DNA from: Candidatus Treponema excrementipullorum
GTDB lineage: Bacteria; Spirochaetota; Spirochaetia; Treponematales; Treponemataceae
Length of the DNA stretch: 9,655 nt
Assembly: GCA_018883625.1 (NCBI GenBank)
Contig: JAHLFV010000130.1
Location: 1-9,655 of the forward strand
Direction of reading: 5' to 3'
The position numbers and the translations under genes are program-made. Below are positions 1 to 6,534 of this stretch, piece by piece (position 1 is the first letter of the stretch; every line of letters begins with the position of its first letter). Under the pieces are notes generated by a model, which ran no database searches, was not told where the DNA came from, and was given only the letters and a program-made list of their open reading frames with translations.

Positions 1-1
1 T

Positions 2-613
2 GCCAAAGCTATGAAAATTGTAGCAGAAACTTTGGGGCGTAATGACGAAGAAATTCCTTTGTCCTTGATTGTTCGTCAAGAAGGTGTTTTGACTGCCTGT
101 CGGGATTACGATGTGGATTACTATAAAAATCTTATTGAGCCTGTTTTTGACGGGGCTTTGGCTGATTTTGTTGCCGACAGAATGCGGGAAGGGGAAAATC
201 TCAAAAAAGATTTAACGGAGAAAATAACTCAGTTAGAAGAAGCTGCAAACTTTTTTGCCTTGTGGCAACCGAAAATGGAAGTCGCTTTTAAAGACTCTGT
301 TACAACCAGATTTCGGGAGTTATTGGGAGAAGGCTACGATCAGCAACGGGTACTGACGGAAATTGCCGCTTTGTTAGTAAAATATACCATAAATGAAGAA
401 ATAGTCAGACTGAAAAGTCATCTGAAAGCTCTAAAAGCGGAAATTGCAGAAAATCCCACTCCGGGAAGGAAGATAGATTTTATTTGCCAAGAGATAAATC
501 GCGAGATAAATACCATTGGCTCAAAAAATCAGTTTACGGAAGTAGGGACAATGGTAGTGACTGCAAAAAATGCTTTGGAAAATATTCGGGAACAGGCTCG
601 CAACGTTGAGTAA
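2..613 (+). CDS. YicC-family protein, C-terminal part (5' end outside window)
   Basis: The reading frame is open from the first complete codon (position 2, residues AKA before Met at 11), so the gene begins left of the window; the ATG at 11 is probably internal because YicC proteins are about 290 residues and only about 203 are here. The decisive motif is GRKIDFICQEINREINTIGS, coded at about 464-523, which matches the conserved C-terminal DUF1732 block of the family. Upstream of it is a long charged, helix-rich segment. E. coli YicC has been reported to act as an endoribonuclease in small-RNA decay; whether that holds here is unknown. The gene ends TAA at 611-613 and converges on the next gene, with 46 nt between the two stops and no clear terminator on the plus strand. 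Family assignment is firm, biochemical role is not. Confidence 0.9.
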   Translation, partial: AKAMKIVAETLGRNDEEIPLSLIVRQEGVLTACRDYDVDYYKNLIEPVFDGALADFVADRMREGENLKKDLTEKITQLEEAANFFALWQPKMEVAFKDSVTTRFRELLGEGYDQQRVLTEIAALLVKYTINEEIVRLKSHLKALKAEIAENPTPGRKIDFICQEINREINTIGSKNQFTEVGTMVVTAKNALENIREQARNVE

Positions 614-659
614 TAATTTTGTGCCAAGACGCTGCTAAAATCAACATGATATCTGCGGT

Positions 660-679
660 TTACGGGTTTTGTCCCGTAA
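660..679 (-). terminator. Hairpin over the stop codon of the J-like gene (weak)
   Basis: TTACGGG and CCCGTAA form a perfect 7-bp stem with a 6-nt loop, overlapping the TAA stop of the minus-strand gene. It sits at the convergent junction with yicC, so it could slow transcription from either side. Neither strand has a U-run after it, so it is not a standard Rho-independent terminator. Confidence 0.25.
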
Positions 680-1103
680 GTCGGTTTGCCGTGTACCAAT
701 TTTTCAGCATATCAAAGGATTCTGTGAGAGCGGTGATTTTTACTCCCGCTTCTTCCTGGCTTATTTTGGCTGTATCGGGATGGAAGTTTTTTACGGAACC
801 GGTATAGGCACTGCGTAACTCCGGCAGAGAGGGCAGGGTAGTTACATCAATAAGCGAGTGTTGGCTGTGACTGTAGTTGCCTAAAAATCCCAAGGTATGA
901 AAAGCTTTCAGTACTTCTTCCGAAAGTCGCACCGTTTGTATAACAGTACTCTCCGGTGAAGTGTCTTGCTTGGGAGTTTGGGGTTTTTCCCGGGGAATTT
1001 CTCCTTTTTCCAAACATTCATTGAGCATATCTCCCAGGCGGTCGTACATGGTTTCCATGGAGTCAGTATGAATAAGACTGCCTTTTATGTCAATGGATAA
1101 CAT
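660..1103 (-). CDS. Small protein with C-terminal J-domain-like segment
   Basis: 147 residues. The C-terminal part (about 85-140) looks like helices II and III of a J domain: ELRSAYTGSVKNFHPDT holds the HPD tripeptide (residues 108-110) that stimulates Hsp70/DnaK ATPase in J proteins, followed after a short loop by a second helix ending in SFDMLKNWY. The helix I region is not typical. The first 60 residues are polar, with a Pro/Lys/Glu/Thr-rich linker at about 36-55. There is no Gly/Phe region, zinc finger or substrate-binding domain, so this is not DnaJ itself. The ATG at 1103 is chosen because an in-frame stop lies four codons upstream; I see no good Shine-Dalgarno sequence. It follows the HAD gene by 100 nt and may share its transcript. 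No signal peptide or membrane segment. The partner and process served are unknown; a cytoplasmic DnaK co-chaperone or a degenerate J-like adaptor are both possible. Confidence 0.75.
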   Translation of the reverse strand: MLSIDIKGSLIHTDSMETMYDRLGDMLNECLEKGEIPREKPQTPKQDTSPESTVIQTVRLSEEVLKAFHTLGFLGNYSHSQHSLIDVTTLPSLPELRSAYTGSVKNFHPDTAKISQEEAGVKITALTESFDMLKNWYTANRLTGQNP

Positions 1104-1203
1104 GTTTTGATATTAGTACCGCTATATCCAGAGTTAATGGGAACTCGGAATAAAAAGGTTGACATACAGAGGCTTATAGGTTCTGGGTTTATTTTTGAAG
1201 TTT

Positions 1204-1857
1204 TTAAGTTTTAGGCAACAAGATACGGGGAATATCGTATACTTCTTCTACTCCTGACACTAAAATACCGCCCATACCCATTTTCACGGGCAACTCGATA
1301 TCAATGGTATATCTGTCTCCTATGGAAACTGTTTGTTGTGGCAACGATTTTGTTTTTTCCAACGCCATAGTAAGAGGGATCGGATGGGGTTTTGAAACCT
1401 TTGTGGTATCCAAGGCGATTATGTCTTGAAAATATGTCGATACTCCCAACGCTTCTAAAGTTTTTCTTGCAGGAATTGTGGGATTATTGGTAACACAGAT
1501 CATGGCAAAGTGGGGCTGTAAAAGTGCCAATGTTTGTTGCAATCGGGGATCCTGACTGAGAAATTGTTCTGGAGAAAACAATGTTTCTCTCCACCGGATG
1601 CTTTCTTCTATAGAGTATCCTAGGGCAACCATGGTGTTACCGAAACTGAGGGTTTTTCCCGGATTTTCTTTTTTGTAGAGTTCCTGAACGGCAGTGATAC
1701 GTTGTTTTGCCTCATCATAAGATATGTGTTGCAGTTGTGCGTAGTGTCGAACTTGTACGTCTGTTTGTTCAAAAGTATACTCCGGGTTTGTGTAGAGGGT
1801 TGAATCAATATCAAAGATAAGGGCAGTAACGGTTGCAGGGATATTGTACAATTTCAT
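1204..1857 (-). CDS. HAD-superfamily phosphatase, nucleotidase-like
   Basis: 217 residues, carrying all four HAD motifs in order: motif I FDIDST with nucleophile D16 and acid/base D18; motif II VTNN with T123; motif III K156 in KPHP; motif IV GDRYTID with D181 and D186 for Mg2+. The helical cap sits between motifs I and II (about 25-110), the C1-type position. The DIDSTLY form of motif I, with Ser for the common Gly, recalls the pyrimidine 5'-nucleotidase (Sdt1-like) branch, so a nucleotide or sugar phosphate is a reasonable substrate guess; sequence alone cannot settle it. Start ATG at 1857 is preceded by AAGGA at 10 nt. The gene follows the FGGY kinase by 27 nt and is almost certainly cotranscribed with it. 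The kinase-phosphatase pairing on one transcript hints at pentose or nucleotide phosphate turnover. Cytoplasmic; no signal peptide. Confidence 0.88.
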   Translation of the reverse strand: MKLYNIPATVTALIFDIDSTLYTNPEYTFEQTDVQVRHYAQLQHISYDEAKQRITAVQELYKKENPGKTLSFGNTMVALGYSIEESIRWRETLFSPEQFLSQDPRLQQTLALLQPHFAMICVTNNPTIPARKTLEALGVSTYFQDIIALDTTKVSKPHPIPLTMALEKTKSLPQQTVSIGDRYTIDIELPVKMGMGGILVSGVEEVYDIPRILLPKT

Positions 1858-1884
1858 TGCATGGATTTCCTTGTTTTTGTGGAT

Positions 1885-3150
1885 TTATTCGTATCGACAG
1901 GCTGTTTGTACCAGTTTTTCCGCTCCCTCTTGTAGGTTGGAAAAGAGTCCCATGTGTGTATAAGCCAGTATGGCATCCCCCATCAATTCCGAGTCGGGAC
2001 AGGTGGTGGTTTCTATGGGTATGTGCATTACCCGACTTTTGTATTCCAACCAACGGGGATTTTTTGCCTGTCCCCCTGCAGTGCAGAGAGTAGTTGGTAA
2101 AGGCGTCCCTGTAAGGTGCGCCAGTAAGGAAAGCTTTTCAAAACCATCTTTTACTTTTAGAGCAATATCTTCCATATAAAAAAAACTCTTTTTGTCCAAA
2201 GAGGGATCCCGTAATAGGGCTTCTACAAAATGGGGATAATCCATGTGAGGGGCAACAGCTCTTTTTAATGCACTGAATTGACTACCACTGGAAGGTAAGA
2301 GCACGCTGGCATTCCATAAATCAGGAATAACAGAAGGTAAAATTCGTAATCCTTCTATACCATAGTTTTGTATAATCTCTGTAGGATTGATTGCCAGACA
2401 CAGATTTATGCCTTCGCTGCTGCCAGCTCTGTCACAGATGGCACCGGGATGCAAAGTATTTGTACCGATAAGGGCAACTATAAAGTCCGGGGCACCGCAA
2501 AAGACTGGCGTACCTTGGGGAATTCCGGTACGTGTTGAAGCTTCTTGTGTGACTCCGCCTGCCATGGTTCCGGGCGAAACAAAGGGGGGCAATTTTTTTT
2601 TGTCTATGTCTGCTTGACTAAGATGCTGTTCTGTCCAGTATGCTTGAGTATACCGCTGTTCCGGTAAGATAGTGGCGGCGGTATCGGTAAGACGCCAGAT
2701 AAGGTACTCCGGACCGGATAAAATAACAGAACTTGATTGCCACTGCCGGGAAAATACTGTTTGAAAGAGTTTCAGTCGGGGGATGAATATAGATGAACGG
2801 AGGGTTGGAGCCAGTTCTTTGAAAACTTGTTCTTGGATATGGGAGGGAATGGAATGATTCCACAATAACACTTTTCCCGATTCCGTAGCCAAAGTAGGTC
2901 CGTTGCCCGAAATACATACTCCCAAAAGTTCCGCTTGCGGAGAGTCGGTTCTTAACTGCGAAAAAGCTTTCTGTAAAGCGGTAATCCAAAGAGAACCGTC
3001 AAAGGGAATCGGCTGAGCCTGTTTCTCTCCACGGACTCCCGACCCCGAAAATCCTACCCGAGCATAGGAGAGAACGTTCCCCTCCGGTGTGATAAAAGCC
3101 GTTTTGAGAGAAGATGTGCCTATATCGACACATAAAAGGACTTTGCTCAT
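1885..3150 (-). CDS. FGGY-family carbohydrate kinase
   Basis: 421 residues, predicted to transfer phosphate from ATP to a sugar or polyol. Visible motifs: phosphate-1 loop CVDIGTSSLKT (D9, G11, T12); GAPD with the likely catalytic base D222; GSSEG at 243-247; the adenosine-binding stretch TAGGQAKNPRW (357-367); and the C-terminal E388-LMGDAILA helix (388-396). This order is diagnostic of the two-domain FGGY fold. It is shorter than usual (xylulokinase and glycerol kinase are about 480-510), mostly in the C-terminal half. The sugar-contact motif usually read as WNDxR is WNHSIP here (97-102), so the substrate cannot be named. The start overlaps the prs stop as ATGA (3147-3150), indicating translational coupling, with GGGAG very close upstream. 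The coding sequence contains an A9 run (2593-2601) and a nearby C6 run. A pentose or pentulose kinase feeding PRPP synthesis is an inference from the neighbour. Confidence 0.88.
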   Translation of the reverse strand: MSKVLLCVDIGTSSLKTAFITPEGNVLSYARVGFSGSGVRGEKQAQPIPFDGSLWITALQKAFSQLRTDSPQAELLGVCISGNGPTLATESGKVLLWNHSIPSHIQEQVFKELAPTLRSSIFIPRLKLFQTVFSRQWQSSSVILSGPEYLIWRLTDTAATILPEQRYTQAYWTEQHLSQADIDKKKLPPFVSPGTMAGGVTQEASTRTGIPQGTPVFCGAPDFIVALIGTNTLHPGAICDRAGSSEGINLCLAINPTEIIQNYGIEGLRILPSVIPDLWNASVLLPSSGSQFSALKRAVAPHMDYPHFVEALLRDPSLDKKSFFYMEDIALKVKDGFEKLSLLAHLTGTPLPTTLCTAGGQAKNPRWLEYKSRVMHIPIETTTCPDSELMGDAILAYTHMGLFSNLQEGAEKLVQTACRYE

Positions 3151-4388
3151 TGCTCCCGTTTAACCAGTCTTTCTATAATAGTTCTGTTGTCTAATAAATC
3201 ACTGAGAGACTGGTTATTGTGAAGTCGGGTGATGACATTGGCAAATAAACCGCTGACATTTGTATTGATATACCATTCGTGTTTTAACAATTCTTCGTGG
3301 TATACGGCGTTTGTCCCGATAATTCTGTAGAACAGCCCGTTTTTATAGGCTTCATTAAACTGCTCTATGGCATTTCCTGTAAAAAAGGGCAAACTGATGG
3401 CTGCAATAACCTTTGTGGCACCCTGTTCTTTAAGGAATTCCATAGCTTTTAACAATGTTCCCCCGGTACCCAACATGTCGTCAGCCAAAAAGGCTACTTT
3501 GCTTCGAACATCTCCCAAAAGTTTAATGGATTTTATATTGGTATCTTTGGCATTTTGGGTGACCATGGAGTAATCTCGTTCTTTGTAAATCATGGCTAAA
3601 GGGGTCTTTAATCCTGTTGCATAAAACTTATTTCTATCTATGGCACCGGTATCGGGAGATACAACAATCAAATCTTCTGTTTTGTTGGTTAAATCCACCA
3701 ATTTTGCCAATTCCCGAATAATCTGATAACTGGCATGAAGATTTTCAATATGGGTGGAAGCAAAGGCATTGACTATTTCTCTGGAATGCAAATCCAAGGT
3801 GATAATACGGGTTACACCCATGTTTTCGTAAATGTGTCCCAAAAGGCTGGCAGTCAGACCTTCCCGTCCCTTCTTTTTATGCTGTCTGCTGTAAGGGTAT
3901 ACGGGCAACACCAAGGTAATATCCTTCGCACCGGCTTGGCGGACTGCATCGATGGTAACCAACATGGACATAACATGGTCATTTACCGACAGAACCTGGG
4001 TATTTTTTCCGCCGTTCAATTTCAACGGCTGATGATTTTCCACGTCCTGGAAAATATATACATCTTTGCCACGGATACATTCTTTTATTTCAGTTTTGAA
4101 TTCTCCGTTCATAAAATAGGTGAATTCGGTATCAACTTTAAAATTAGGAACTCTGTATTTTTCCGTATTGCCCCGGACACACAAGTCCGTGGTCTTCATA
4201 TCATTAAGAAAGTTCGTATACTTTACAACTTGATCTTTTGTTATTTGATATCGATTGGAAAGAACATCGGTTTTTGAATTAAAACGATGCTTATACATAT
4301 GATGAAGATGAGTTATTACTTCATCAGCAAAACTTTCACCACCGGGACAGGCCACAACGGCCAAATTTGTTGGTTCTGAATAGGGCAT
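3147..4388 (-). CDS. prs: Ribose-phosphate pyrophosphokinase (PRPP synthetase), long form
   Basis: 413 residues; makes PRPP from ribose 5-phosphate and ATP for purine, pyrimidine, NAD, His and Trp synthesis. Motifs: NGEFKTEI and RGKDVYIFQ (94-114); YSRQHKKKGRE (166-176), the ATP-loop equivalent of YARQDRK; ITLDLHSREI (196-205), the DLH metal/ATP site; VVSPDTGAIDR (242-252); YKERDYS (268-274) in the flexible-loop position; and the PRPP-binding ADDMLGTGGTL (302-312). Most bacterial Prs proteins are about 310-320 residues; the surplus lies in the N-terminal half, where about 50 extra residues (about 40-90) separate the first strand from the GEF motif, plus an insert near 118-130. Asp of the usual RQD is His170. 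ATG at 4388 has GAGGT 5-6 nt upstream. First gene of the prs-kinase-phosphatase transcript, with a candidate promoter immediately upstream. The function is confident; regulation by ADP or phosphate may differ because of the insert. Confidence 0.93.
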   Translation of the reverse strand: MPYSEPTNLAVVACPGGESFADEVITHLHHMYKHRFNSKTDVLSNRYQITKDQVVKYTNFLNDMKTTDLCVRGNTEKYRVPNFKVDTEFTYFMNGEFKTEIKECIRGKDVYIFQDVENHQPLKLNGGKNTQVLSVNDHVMSMLVTIDAVRQAGAKDITLVLPVYPYSRQHKKKGREGLTASLLGHIYENMGVTRIITLDLHSREIVNAFASTHIENLHASYQIIRELAKLVDLTNKTEDLIVVSPDTGAIDRNKFYATGLKTPLAMIYKERDYSMVTQNAKDTNIKSIKLLGDVRSKVAFLADDMLGTGGTLLKAMEFLKEQGATKVIAAISLPFFTGNAIEQFNEAYKNGLFYRIIGTNAVYHEELLKHEWYINTNVSGLFANVITRLHNNQSLSDLLDNRTIIERLVKREQ

Positions 4389-4413
4389 TGGTAACCTCGT
4401 ATCTGATATCCCG

Positions 4414-4442
4414 ATAGTACTATATTTTGTTGTTTTTGTCTA
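4414..4442 (-). promoter_or_regulatory. Candidate sigma70 promoter for the prs operon
   Basis: On the minus strand, TAGACA (-35, 4437-4442; 5 of 6 to consensus) and TACTAT (-10, 4414-4419; 4 of 6) are separated by exactly 17 bp of A-rich sequence. Transcription would begin roughly 20 nt before the prs start, leaving a short leader that contains the GAGGT ribosome-binding site. An overlapping TATAGT is an alternative -10 but has no matching -35. Confidence 0.5.
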
Positions 4443-4528
4443 TGGAATGTTGATATGTAGAACTTGTACTCATTCCGTCCCCTTGTGATACCTTGTTACC
4501 GATAATTTCGGTTGATTATGCTTTTGAC

Positions 4529-4569
4529 AAAAAAAGATCCCGAAATCTTTTTTAAGGGATTCCGGGACC
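4529..4569 (-). terminator. Rho-independent terminator of the ABC exporter operon
   Basis: Read on the minus strand, a 12-bp stem (arms 4558-4569 and 4536-4547, two of the pairs G-U wobbles) closes a 10-nt A-rich loop and is followed directly by seven U (4529-4535). It begins 24 nt after the stop codon of the second exporter gene. The wobble pairs form only in the minus-strand RNA, which fits the orientation of the operon. It separates the exporter from the prs promoter. Confidence 0.9.
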
Positions 4570-4593
4570 GTTATAAATTGTGACTGCAGAAAA

Positions 4594-6534
4594 TCAGTCT
4601 AATTCGAACATTCCCGTATACAACTGGTAATATCTGCCTTTTTGATCCAGTAACTCTTCATGAGTACCCCGTTCGATAATATTTCCCTGTTCCAAAACAA
4701 GAATTTGGTCTGCATTTCTGATAGTAGAAAGACGGTGGGCAATAACAAAAACCGTACGTCCTTCCATAAGTTTATCCATACCTTTTTCTATGAGAGATTC
4801 CGTTCTTGTATCGATGGAGCTGGTAGCTTCATCCAAAATCAATACCGGTGGATTTGCGGCTGCAGCTCGGGCTATAGACAATAACTGTCTCTGTCCCTGA
4901 CTGATACTGGTACCGTCTGCGGTAAGCTGAGTATTGTATTTTTCATCTAAGTGTTGAATAAAACTGTCTGCATTAGTCAGTTTTGCTGCCTGTTCCACCT
5001 GTTTAAAAGACACATCGGGATTTCCGAAGCGGATATTGTCCGTTACACTGCCGGTAAATAAGTGGGTATCTTGTAAAACCATGCCCAAAGACTTTCTCAG
5101 GGCACTCTTTTTGATTTTTTCTATGGGAATAGAGTCAAAGGTAATGGAGCCCTGTTCTATATCGTAAAATCTAGTAAGAAGGTTTGTTATGGTAGTTTTG
5201 CCGGAACCGGTGGAACCGACCAAAGCTATTTTTTGTCCCGGTTCTGCTTTTAAATTTATATGGTGCAAAACAGTTTTTTCGGGAACATATCCAAAGGATA
5301 CATCGTTAAAAACAACTTCTCCCCGTAATGGTATAAGAGGTGTTCCTTCCGGTGCGGCAGTATCTTTCCATGCCCATTTTCCTGTGTAGGAATAAGCTTC
5401 TGTAAGAAGAGGACAGCTGGTTTCTTTGCTGTGTTTTAAGGCTTCCGGTGAAAGTTCCACGGCATTTACCAAGGTATAAGTTCCTTCATCTGTTTCCGGT
5501 TCTTCATCAAGCATGGCAAAAATCCGTTCGGCACCTGCCAATGCGTTTAAAATACTATTGAATTGCTGAGACATTTGACTGATAGGCATGGTAAAGGAGC
5601 GGGTATACTGTAGGAAAGATGCTATAGTACCGATATCAATGTGTCCGCTGATAGCCAACAAAGCTCCTACCATGGCGGTTAATGCGTAGTTTACGTAGGA
5701 AATATTAGACATTAAAGGCATCATTATATTTGCCAAAGAATTAGCTGTAGCACTGGATTGTTGCAAGTCCTTATTCAACTGGGCAAAAACAGCTTTTGTT
5801 TCTTCTTCGTGATTAAACACTTTGACAACTTTTTGGCCTTCGATCATCTCCTCTATGTAACCGTTTACTTTACCGATATTTTTTTGCTGAGCACGGAATG
5901 CTTTTCCACTTCTGCCACCGATAATTGCTACGGCAAAGAACATAACTATGACCATGGCTATAACGAGTAATGTCAGCACGGGACTGAGAATTAACATCAT
6001 TACAAAAACTCCGGTCACTGTCAGAATGGCAGAAAGAACTTGGGGAATACTTTGACTGAACATGTCTCTCAATGTGTCTGTATCGTTGGTGTACAAAGAC
6101 ATTATTTCACCGTGTGTTCTTGTATCAAAATACCGTAAGGGCAAAGATTCCATGTGGCTAAACATGGCTGTTCTTATTTTAAATAGGGTACTGGTAGACA
6201 GGATAAGCATAAGTCTGTTGTTTAAGTATCCGGCTACAACTCCCGCTAAATATATAACAGCCATAGTTACCAGTAGTTTTATAAACTGAGTCAAATCCGG
6301 ATTTTGATGTCCGATAAGAGGAATTATATAGTTATTCAAAGCCGGTTTTAACATGTAGGTTCCTGCAATCATTGCTCCGGAACTTATAAGTACACAGAGC
6401 ATAACCGGTATCAAAAGAATCGAATGTCCACCCATGTATGAAAATAATCGTTTTAGAGTTTGACGTACGTTTTTAGGTTTTCCGGCAGAGCCTCTTCCGT
6501 GACCGCCGTGCCCTTTGTTTCCCATTGGAGGCAT
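4594..6534 (-). CDS. Heterodimeric ABC exporter, catalytic chain (TMD-NBD)
   Basis: 646 residues: a Gly/His/Lys-rich cytoplasmic N-terminus (1-25), a six-helix type IV exporter membrane domain (about 38-325), an unusually long linker (about 345-405) and a nucleotide-binding domain. ATPase motifs are Walker A GSTGSGKTT (440-448), Q-loop Q488, signature ISQGQ (544-548), Walker B VLILD568 followed by catalytic E569, and H-loop H600. Walker A/B and His are canonical; the signature is degenerate (SQGQ for SGGQ). This is the pattern of the TM288 type of chain, so it should pair with the preceding gene's product. Family members export drugs, lipids or peptides; substrate cannot be read from sequence. 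The ATG shares its A with the TAA of the upstream gene (TAATG), with AGGA 8 nt upstream, so synthesis is coupled. Met4 is an alternative start. Followed by a strong terminator. Confidence 0.93.
   Translation of the reverse strand: MPPMGNKGHGGHGRGSAGKPKNVRQTLKRLFSYMGGHSILLIPVMLCVLISSGAMIAGTYMLKPALNNYIIPLIGHQNPDLTQFIKLLVTMAVIYLAGVVAGYLNNRLMLILSTSTLFKIRTAMFSHMESLPLRYFDTRTHGEIMSLYTNDTDTLRDMFSQSIPQVLSAILTVTGVFVMMLILSPVLTLLVIAMVIVMFFAVAIIGGRSGKAFRAQQKNIGKVNGYIEEMIEGQKVVKVFNHEEETKAVFAQLNKDLQQSSATANSLANIMMPLMSNISYVNYALTAMVGALLAISGHIDIGTIASFLQYTRSFTMPISQMSQQFNSILNALAGAERIFAMLDEEPETDEGTYTLVNAVELSPEALKHSKETSCPLLTEAYSYTGKWAWKDTAAPEGTPLIPLRGEVVFNDVSFGYVPEKTVLHHINLKAEPGQKIALVGSTGSGKTTITNLLTRFYDIEQGSITFDSIPIEKIKKSALRKSLGMVLQDTHLFTGSVTDNIRFGNPDVSFKQVEQAAKLTNADSFIQHLDEKYNTQLTADGTSISQGQRQLLSIARAAAANPPVLILDEATSSIDTRTESLIEKGMDKLMEGRTVFVIAHRLSTIRNADQILVLEQGNIIERGTHEELLDQKGRYYQLYTGMFELD

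Noticed and set aside
1159..1164. Exact TTGACA on the plus strand between the HAD and J-like genes
   Set aside because: No suitable -10 at 16-18 bp, and the only genes downstream on the plus strand are absent for several kilobases.
3735..4277. 180-residue plus-strand ORF opposite prs
   Set aside because: It is antisense to a confidently assigned enzyme, has no known motif and no good ribosome-binding site.
4498..4512. ACCGA...TCGGT hairpin between the prs promoter and the exporter terminator
   Set aside because: Only 5 bp and no U-run; adjacent to a much better terminator.
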